A stretch of DNA of 12,927 nt from Chrysochromulina tobinii (taxonomy: Eukaryota > Haptophyta > Prymnesiales > Chrysochromulinaceae): assembly GCA_001275005.1 (NCBI GenBank), contig JWZX01001192.1, positions 1 to 12,927 of the forward strand, in the 5' to 3' direction. Each line of letters begins with the position of its first letter. Within the stretch, counting starts at the first letter, position 1. Below, piece by piece: positions 7,779 through 12,927 of the stretch. The translations under genes and the position numbers were made by a program. The notes under the pieces are model-generated. The model searched no databases, was not told the DNA's origin, and worked only from the letters and a program-made list of their open reading frames with translations.

Positions 7779-8211
7779 GATATGTGGCGGAGCGGTGACG
7801 GCGCGCGCTTCGCCCTCCGCGCCGCCCCCGCATCGCGCATGGGCCGGCTTGCGCTTGGGGCTTGGGCGAGTCGCTCAGTGAGTGAGTACGCGCCTGCGCC
7901 CTGGGCGGGAATAGTGTGTGAATCCAGAAAGAATTCCTGCCCTGTAGCCCCATTGGGTCAAACACTGTGACACAGTGTGCTGCAGCACCAGGGCCCAGCG
8001 GCATCGACACGGCACCACGGCACACGCTACAAGTAGTCACTACCGGCCCACAGCACATGCGATGAACCAAGTCCGCAGGTGTCATGGACAGTAAGACGCA
8101 ATTTTCGCGTGCCAGCGCGTGGCAGTCGACGCGCGGAGACGACGAGTGTGCAGCGCATCCGCATGCAACCCTCGTCGACAGCCAAGACGGCTTCAATCAG
8201 TGTGCACCACT
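7779..8211. other. Convergent 3' flanks of NIPA and SEC61B
   Basis: The two genes converge with 433 bp between their stops, so this holds both 3' UTRs and polyadenylation regions. An odd palindrome ACACTGTG-A-CACAGTGT spans 7962-7978. I saw no AATAAA and no exon with protein character. The open frame 7693-8196 (-) is rejected as a gene. Confidence 0.45.
7962..7978. repeat. 17-bp palindrome in a convergent 3' region
   Basis: Two perfect 8-bp arms (ACACTGTG / CACAGTGT) flank a single central A, forming a palindrome that could be a protein site or a minor 3'-end structure. With one spacer base it is not a good RNA hairpin. Confidence 0.4.
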
Positions 8212-8769
8212 TCAGCCCTTCCGGAACTTGCCCCAGATCTGCGATGCAAGGCAGCATTCAGGCATACGCTCAATTCAAGGGCGAAGTGGTAATGGGGCGG
8301 GCGCGCGGGGTCCCTGTTCGGCGGGGCGGCACGCACGTGAAGCAGCACGACGAAGGCAATGAAGAGGAGGCTGAGGACAAGCACCGTCGTCGGGCCACTG
8401 CAAAAGGAACGCACACGAGCGCGGCTGGTGAGCTAGCCGACAGACGTGCAGACGAACGAGCGTCCGCTCGCAGCCACGGCCGCCTTGAAAGAGCATTGGC
8501 CGATCGCAAAGGCACGCGCGGCCACAGCGGAGCAAGGGTGCTGCAGTGTGGAAGGCCGACGCGTACATTGCGAAGCCGGGCGACTCTTCCGTGTAGAAGC
8601 GCAGGACGCCGGCGCCGCCCGGACCGCCGCCGGCTGCCCTGCCGCTGCCAGCAGTAGAACGCCTGGCGACGGTGCCGCGCGCTGCAGGCTTCGCGCCCAC
8701 GGGCCGCGATCCACTGGTGGGACGCTTTGCGAGCGTTCCAGAAGCGCCAGCTGGCTGACCCTCTCCCGC
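8212..8769 (-). CDS. SEC61B: Sec61 beta subunit, ER translocon, at least 3 exons
   Basis: Supported exons are 8769(or 8750)-8567, 8397-8337 and 8238-8212. The product has a Gly/Ala/Ser-rich basic N-terminus. The Sec61 beta signature GVLRFYTEESPGFAIGP follows, then the tail-anchor helix TVLVLSLLFIAFVVLLH, and it ends IWGKFRKG. Animal Sec61 beta has the same order (RFYTEDSPG, GP, VLVMSLLFIA, LHIWGK), so identification is firm. The protein is the small C-tail-anchored subunit of the Sec61 protein-conducting channel in the ER membrane. The last exon is only 27 nt including TGA. The 5' end is unresolved, since there is no in-frame ATG after the stop upstream of 8769. One model is an ATG-only first exon at 8896 with donor GTGATT, giving 97 aa, close to the human length of 96. 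The other is ATG 8896 to donor GTGCGT at 8829 joined at 8750, giving 112 aa. Confidence 0.93.
8239..8336 (-). other. SEC61B intron between the TM exon and the last exon (98 nt)
   Basis: Donor GTGCGT follows the CAC (His) codon at 8337 and acceptor ATCGCAG ends at 8239, phase 0. Joining gives LLH|IWGKF, the conserved Sec61 beta end. Read-through would replace it with a Pro/Arg-rich tail. Confidence 0.92.
8398..8566 (-). other. SEC61B intron before the TM exon (169 nt)
   Basis: Donor GTACGC begins at 8566 and acceptor CTTTTGCAG ends at 8398. AT|T forms Ile, giving SPGFA-I-GPTTVLVLS, which aligns without gaps to other Sec61 beta proteins. Confidence 0.92.
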
Positions 8770-9073
8770 CTGCGCGGTCGCATGGGCGCGTGACAGGGAT
8801 GTCGAGACGTGTCAGCAGAGCGAACGCACACGCGATCCGAGCGGAGCAGGCTGGCGCAGAGCGCTTGTCAGGCAGGACCGCGAGCTCAATCACCATCTAC
8901 GGCTTGTGTGACGTGCTCCTGACGTGTTTGACCGACCGGAGATTTTCCATGAGTCCGCAGCCAAAAGCGGACTGAAGAAACTGAAAATTCAAAACCCGAT
9001 CTTACCCCGAATACTACTGTACGTAATCCGGGACAGCAAGCTAGCAAAGTAAGCAAGGCAAGCCATGCCCCGG

Positions 9074-9086
9074 CCCCCCCCCCCCC
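9074..9086. repeat. Poly(C) run of 13
   Basis: An uninterrupted run of 13 C within a longer C-rich patch. Homopolymers of this kind are prone to length error in sequencing. Confidence 0.9.
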
Positions 9087-9469
9087 GCTCTTAATGAGAG
9101 TCTTATCTCTTAACGCCCGCGCAGCAGCGCTCTCTCACTCATTCTCACTCACACCGCACTCTCTTCGTGGTGCAGTTTGCTCACGCCCGTGTGACGACCT
9201 CACAGCTCGTCACGGCAGGACCTGCCAGGCTGGCTCAATCAACAGCGATGTCTGGCGGTACGTCCAGGGTACGTCACCACTCTCATCGGCCTGCAGAAGC
9301 CGTGCCTCCGCTGACCAATGATCCATAATGCTCAGCTCCTGGGGAGCGGCAGGCGTAGGCAGGCGTGGCAGGCCAGTCGCCTCTTGGCGAGGCCCTTGAT
9401 GCGCCGGCGCTGTCGAGCATCGAACTGTCTGGGTTTAGCTGTCGGTCGCGGCGCTGCCATTGTCAGTAC

Positions 9470-9502
9470 TCACGTGGTAACCGACGTGGTAACTCACGTG
9501 GC
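9470..9502. promoter_or_regulatory. Repeated CACGTG (E-box/G-box type) words
   Basis: CTCACGTGG occurs at 9470-9478 and 9494-9502, and ACGTGGTAAC at 9472-9481 and 9484-9493. CACGTG is the palindromic core bound by bHLH and bZIP factors in many eukaryotes. The block is about 570 bp from the nearest candidate start (SEC61B), so a regulatory role is only a possibility. Confidence 0.3.
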
Positions 9503-9545
9503 GGTGGCTCACGATGCGCCCCGTCATTTCAACCATCTCGGAGTC

Positions 9546-9640
9546 GGTGGGTGGGTCGCGCAGATGCCCACCCACCCACCAGACACCCGTGGGTCGGTAG
9601 GTGGGTCTGTGGGTGGGTGGGTCTGTGGGTGGGTGGGCAG
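9546..9640. repeat. GGGT-rich repeats with hairpin and G-quadruplex potential
   Basis: GGTGGGTGGG (9546-9555) pairs perfectly with CCCACCCACC (9567-9576). Further right, a 16-bp unit CTGTGGGTGGGTGGG(T/C) occurs twice in tandem (9607-9622 and 9623-9638). The plus strand carries six or more GGG runs with short loops, which fits G-quadruplex formation. It lies just downstream of the RRM-STEEP1 stop. Confidence 0.8.
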
Positions 9641-9782
9641 TAGGTGCGCGGCGCCGTCAGGTCCAGCTCACTTTGAGAAATCACCCGCCCATTCGTCACG
9701 CCTCGTGAGGTGGTTAGGTATGTCGAAGATGCTCCAGTGCTGAGAGGAGCGACGAGTGCTCGCATTTGGAAATGGGAGCCCA

Positions 9783-10664
9783 TCAGCCTCGTGGATCAGG
9801 CTGCCCATGCTTACCCACGGAGAGGTGAGCAGGGAGAGGGACCGCATGTCGAGCCATGTCGTGGCATGGGTGGCCATCATTCGAGTCCGCCTCCTTCTCC
9901 TCCTCTGGATGGCTGGCTGGGCGGGGGGTGCGACCTCCCTGCAGCTCAGCCAAGCTCAGCGGGTGCTCCCTGACAGCCTGTGCCACCACATACAAGAAGC
10001 TGCCCGGTGCGACCGCCTGTGCTGATCGGTAGGCTATCCAGTGTCCACAGCTCCTGCACGCCAGGCGCCACTGCTTCTCGACGCCCTTGGGCCGCTGCAC
10101 ACGAGCCGGCTGCGCGGAGGGTATGCCATCGAGAAGCAGCGTGTCCAGCTTCGATTCGTCGATGACGTGCGCGCCGTCAGTGCCTCGGACCGGGAACTCG
10201 CCGAGCAGGGAGCCGTTCGTGCGAAGAGCTTTGGTTCCGCAGCTGACGCAAAAGTAGCTGCAGCTCGAGGCCGCATGCTGCGCACGTGCAGTCTTCTCGT
10301 CCGTTTCACGCTGACGTTTGCCCGCAACGCCTGCGTCCTTATCGTAGTCGATGGTCAGGCCGTTGTGCCCTTGGTATTGCATCATGCCCGCAGTCGAAGC
10401 TTTGATGCCATCAAAATCGACGAAGCACATGCCTTTCACCTGGCGCACGCCTATGTAGCCCTGGATGGCCGAGAAGAGGCCCTCAGCATGCACCGCACGC
10501 TCCTCCTTGGGCACATGCGGCTTGACATCGCGATAGGAGATGAACAACGTGCTGTTGGGCTTTGTGCGAGAAGAGCTCCTGTTATAATACGAGTCCACCT
10601 CGAGACGCTCCTGCTCAGCGGCGCTCAGGCGACCCGCCATAAACAAATAGGTTAGGATATCCAT
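9783..10664 (-). CDS. RRM plus STEEP1-like (CXorf56 family) fusion protein, 293 aa
   Basis: One uninterrupted frame from ATG 10664; a second ATG is at residue 9. Residues 38-110 form an RNA recognition motif with RNP2 TLFISY (39-44) and RNP1 KGMCFVDF (77-84), close to the RBPMS/cpo type and ending LTIDYDKD. A short basic linker follows. Residues 134-217 match the STEEP1/UPF0428 domain: CSYFCVSCG (Cys135, 139, 142), then FPVRGTDGAHVIDESK. RVQRPKGVEKQWRLACRSCG (Cys203, 206) and a closing hydrophobic FLYVV complete it. In human STEEP1 the corresponding parts are LPMRPRDRSRVIDAAK and [20 protein letters not shown]. Animal STEEP1 helps STING leave the ER. The role in protists is unknown, and an RNA-linked function is suggested by the RRM. 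After residue 218 the tail is not conserved, and a GTATGT near 9997 could be a donor, so the C-terminus is less certain. Confidence 0.86.
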   Translation of the reverse strand: MDILTYLFMAGRLSAAEQERLEVDSYYNRSSSRTKPNSTLFISYRDVKPHVPKEERAVHAEGLFSAIQGYIGVRQVKGMCFVDFDGIKASTAGMMQYQGHNGLTIDYDKDAGVAGKRQRETDEKTARAQHAASSCSYFCVSCGTKALRTNGSLLGEFPVRGTDGAHVIDESKLDTLLLDGIPSAQPARVQRPKGVEKQWRLACRSCGHWIAYRSAQAVAPGSFLYVVAQAVREHPLSLAELQGGRTPRPASHPEEEKEADSNDGHPCHDMARHAVPLPAHLSVGKHGQPDPRG

Positions 10665-10786
10665 AGATGAAAAGGACGGCTTGCTTTGGCTGGCCAGTGA
10701 GCCGTTCGACTGATGTGTTGAGCATAGGTTTCAATGTGTTTCCTGACGCCTAGATTCACATTCACACGCTTGGGAAGGGAGGAGAA
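10665..10786. promoter_or_regulatory. Compact bidirectional promoter between RRM-STEEP1 and BRO1 genes
   Basis: Only 122 bp separate two start codons pointing in opposite directions, so both promoters and both 5' UTRs must share it, or overlap the coding regions. I see no TATA box. The stretch nearest the BRO1 start is purine-rich (GGGAAGGGAGGAGAA before ATG). Confidence 0.6.
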
Positions 10787-12760
10787 ATGCTGCACTTCCC
10801 AATTAAGCCCGCCGTCGCCACCTCCGAAGAGCTGGGCAACGGGCTGACGACCGTAATCCGTACGACGTATGGCATGTTCGCCGCGGCGGCGCTCACGTCC
10901 GATTCGGTCGCCTTTCGCCGTGCGCGCGAGGCGGCCGTCGGCAAGAAGAAGGTGTCGAATGAAACAGAGGCCGCTGCCATGGAGGGTGCGCTCGTTATCT
11001 ATTGCGCTATGCTCGATCGGCTGCAGGAGGCACTCGGCACTGAAGTGCGCGAACAGAAGGCCATGGCCTTTGCGTGGACTCCGTCCTGGGAGCCGAGTCA
11101 GCCCAAACCAGTGCGCCACTACGACGTGCTCGCAGAGCGCGCGCCGGTCCTGTTCAACTTGGCCGCCTGCTGGTCGATGCGCGGCGCGCTGCCGCCGCGC
11201 TCAGACTCGGATGCGATCAAGGCTGCCGCACGCCACTTCCAGCTCGCGGCGGGCGCGCTCAAGGCGGTGCAGGACCTCAGCCCCGAGTCGGGCCTCGAGC
11301 CCACGTGCGCGCCCGAGCTTACCGACGGAGCGCTGAGCGCGCTGCGCGCGCTCATGGTCGCACAGGCGCAGGCGTGCTTCTGCGATAAGGCCGCGAGCGA
11401 CAGCATGGGCGCGGGCACGCAGGCGATGCTCGCGCTCGGCGCCAAGCAGCTCTACGCGCTGGCCGCCGAAGCGTTCGCATCGCTACAGAGCAGCAAGCCG
11501 CACGCGAAGCTGCATGCGTGGGGCGCGGCGGTGTGCGTGGGGCGCAAGCAGTGGTACGAGGCCGAGGCGCGCTGGCAGCAGGCCACCGATGCGGCGAGTG
11601 CCAACAAGTACGGCGAGCAGCAGGCGCAACTGCAACTCGGCTTGACGGCCGCGAACGCGGCGCTGGCGACCCTGGGCTCTGCGCAACTCGAGTCGCCGAG
11701 TGCGCTCTCGAAGCTGAGCGCACTCGCGTCGAAGACGGCCGCGACGCTCGCGGGTGTCACGAAGGACAATCAGCTCGTGTACAACGAGCGCGTGCCCGAC
11801 GCGGCGGAGTTGCCCGAGGTCGCGCCGAAGGTGCTCGCCAAGGCGCTTCCCGTCGACACGCTCGTGAGCGCGGCATTGGACGCACCCTTCCCTGCGAGTA
11901 TCTTGCGCCCCGGCGAAGAGGGGAGCGGCGAGCTCGTGCGCTCGTGGCTCGCGCGACTCGGCACCGAGTTCGTCATGATTCCCCTTCATGAGCGCGGCTC
12001 CGAGGCAGGCGGAATGGCCGCCTTGGCCGATGCCTCCGCGCCTGGCGGCAGCGGCGAGGCTGGAGGCGCAGCTTCCAAGGAGACGTCGAGTGGCAGCAAG
12101 GCCGAGGGCAGCGCCGAGAGCAGCAGCTTATCGAGATTCTTCGGCAAGAGCTCGAGCAGTGGCAGCGGCCTTCACAGCAGCGGCAGCGGCCTCGGCGGCG
12201 GCGCGGACGACGGACATCTCGGCACCAAACGAGACGCCGACGCCAAAAAGGAAAGCAAGCCGAGCCTGAGCGAAATGCTGAAGGCGGCCGTTGGAAAAGA
12301 CAAGCCAGGCAGCGGCATCTCTGTCAAGGTCAAGGGCAGCAAAGCCAAGGGCGCCGCTGCCGCAGCCGCACTACAAGGGTCGGATCTGGACGATGAGACG
12401 GCGCTGCAGCGGGCACTAGAGGAGTCTTTGAAGGAGAGCGGGAAGGAGCTCTACCGCACCGTGCCCGCGCCTTCGCCCCGCTCGCCCTCGGCCCCCATGC
12501 CGCCCCCGCCGCCCTCGGCACCGCCTGTGGCACGCCCGCCCTCACGCGATCTGCTCTCACGCAACTTGGCCGCGAGTGCACCGCCGACGCTGCCGCCGCC
12601 GCCCTCGTTTGAGGAGGCGGCGATGATGCCAAGCGCCGCGACCGTTGAGGCGCTCGTGGCAAAGCTGATGGCCATGGGCTTTTCACGCGACAGATGCCTC
12701 TCCGCGTTGCGTGATGCCAAGTTTGACGTCAACGCCGCGGGCGAGGCGTTGCTCTCATGA
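10787..12760 (+). CDS. BRO1-UIM-proline-rich-UBA protein (ALIX-like, ESCRT-associated), 657 aa
   Basis: Single frame, ATG at 10787. Residues 1 to about 375 are a BRO1 domain, opening MLHFPIKPA. It includes LAERAPVLFNLAACWSMRGA, the conserved helix of ALIX and Bro1. Near residue 328 comes KDNQLVYNERVPDAAELPEV, the conserved loop before the domain end. BRO1 domains bind CHMP4/Snf7 of ESCRT-III. Residues about 400-530 are a Ser/Gly/Lys-rich, probably disordered linker. Residues 535-551 contain a ubiquitin-interacting motif (DDETALQRALEESLKES, with the A-x3-S core at Ala543/Ser547). Residues about 560-612 are proline-rich (PPPPPSAPP). Residues 614-657 are a UBA domain with the MGFSRDRC loop. There is no coiled V domain as in ALIX or HD-PTP. 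I infer a role in sorting ubiquitinated cargo at endosomes, with BRO1 recruiting ESCRT-III and UIM/UBA binding ubiquitin. Confidence 0.92.
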   Translation: MLHFPIKPAVATSEELGNGLTTVIRTTYGMFAAAALTSDSVAFRRAREAAVGKKKVSNETEAAAMEGALVIYCAMLDRLQEALGTEVREQKAMAFAWTPSWEPSQPKPVRHYDVLAERAPVLFNLAACWSMRGALPPRSDSDAIKAAARHFQLAAGALKAVQDLSPESGLEPTCAPELTDGALSALRALMVAQAQACFCDKAASDSMGAGTQAMLALGAKQLYALAAEAFASLQSSKPHAKLHAWGAAVCVGRKQWYEAEARWQQATDAASANKYGEQQAQLQLGLTAANAALATLGSAQLESPSALSKLSALASKTAATLAGVTKDNQLVYNERVPDAAELPEVAPKVLAKALPVDTLVSAALDAPFPASILRPGEEGSGELVRSWLARLGTEFVMIPLHERGSEAGGMAALADASAPGGSGEAGGAASKETSSGSKAEGSAESSSLSRFFGKSSSSGSGLHSSGSGLGGGADDGHLGTKRDADAKKESKPSLSEMLKAAVGKDKPGSGISVKVKGSKAKGAAAAAALQGSDLDDETALQRALEESLKESGKELYRTVPAPSPRSPSAPMPPPPPSAPPVARPPSRDLLSRNLAASAPPTLPPPPSFEEAAMMPSAATVEALVAKLMAMGFSRDRCLSALRDAKFDVNAAGEALLS

Positions 12761-12927
12761 GCGGCGCGACGAATCGCTCGGCTCGCTCGTCCGAAAATGC
12801 GGGCGAATCCCTCGGCGGCGCGCGGAGCCCGCGGCCATCGGAATCGTGCGGTCTAACCGGGTGATCTTCGCCGTCGCGCGCGCGGGCCGGCCCGGCCGCC
12901 GGCAGCCCGGCACGCGGGCCGGCGGCC
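12761..12927. other. GC-rich 3' flank of the BRO1 gene
   Basis: Short non-coding end of the window, very GC-rich, with GGCCGGC-type palindromic words towards 12880-12927. No gene is recognised. The next gene, if any, starts beyond the edge. Confidence 0.4.

Larger units (their letters stand above)
8897..9782. other. Intergenic: 5' flank of SEC61B and 3' flank of the RRM-STEEP1 gene
   Basis: This is an 886-bp stretch between two minus-strand genes. It contains a 13-base C run (9074-9086), a CACGTG-containing direct repeat block (9470-9502) and a GGGT-rich hairpin/repeat region (9546-9640). Open frames on both strands are short or repeat-derived and show no domains. The SEC61B promoter should lie at its left end, just above 8896. 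Confidence 0.45.

Noticed and set aside
7693-8196. 167-aa minus-strand frame in the convergent 3' region
   Set aside because: It overlaps the NIPA end, has no domain and no spliced continuation, and is Cys/His/Arg-rich as expected of an antisense frame.
8079-8657. 192-aa plus-strand frame antisense to SEC61B
   Set aside because: It is highly charged, of low complexity and opposite a firmly identified gene.
8270-8896. 208-aa minus-strand frame over SEC61B
   Set aside because: It runs through the SEC61B exons in the wrong frame and is Arg/Ala/Ser-rich. Only its first bases may be used as the SEC61B start exon.
9318-9743. Plus-strand frame of 141 aa with a Gly/Trp/Val-rich repeat
   Set aside because: The repeat is simply the translation of the GGGT-rich DNA. 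The rest has no recognisable protein character.
9970-9997. Possible intron in the RRM-STEEP1 gene using GTATGT after the FL codons
   Set aside because: The donor fits the local rule, but I found no acceptor leading to a recognisable STEEP1 C-terminus, so the continuous frame was kept.

Overview
The window is nuclear DNA of a GC-rich unicellular eukaryote, most likely an alga or related protist. Four things support this: families found only or mainly in eukaryotes (Sec61 beta, BRO1, NIPA, STEEP1-like, RRM), short spliceosomal introns of 77-169 nt, densely packed genes on both strands, and a possible organelle-targeting N-terminus on one gene. I cannot name the lineage. Five introns could be placed from reading-frame continuity and family conservation. 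All five are GT-AG, with donors of the form GTRYGY (GTACGC three times, GTATGC, GTGCGT).

Layout, left to right. 354-2630 (-): large protein with PPR-like helices, a charged coiled coil and a C-terminal helix-hairpin-helix domain. 3064-4053 (-): acyl-protein thioesterase/carboxylesterase with an N-terminal membrane anchor. 4506-4928 or slightly longer (-): short unrecognised protein whose 5' end lies beside an unusual GTCAA-rich, hairpin-forming insertion-like sequence (5028-5111). 5658-6504 (-): three-exon EF-hand protein. 6751-7778 (+): two-exon NIPA-family magnesium transporter, divergent from the EF-hand gene. 8212 to at least 8769 (-): Sec61 beta split over at least three exons, easy to miss because no single open frame contains it. 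9783-10664 (-): RRM fused to a STEEP1-like cysteine-rich domain. 10787-12760 (+): BRO1-UIM-proline-rich-UBA protein, head to head with the RRM-STEEP1 gene over only 122 bp.

The genes do not form an operon or an obvious single pathway. Several belong to the endomembrane system (Sec61 beta at the ER translocon, a BRO1/ubiquitin-binding protein of the ESCRT type, a membrane-anchored thioesterase, and a STEEP1-like protein whose animal relative acts in ER exit). I treat this as coincidence unless synteny shows otherwise.

The remaining space is intergenic: promoters, UTRs, simple repeats, a G-rich hairpin region at 9546-9640 and a GC-rich right end. I see no tRNA, rRNA, CRISPR array, autonomous transposon or viral gene. 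The least ordinary items are the RRM-STEEP1 fusion, the BRO1-UIM-UBA architecture, the PPR-like/HhH protein and the tiny element with direct and inverted terminal repeats at 5028-5111.
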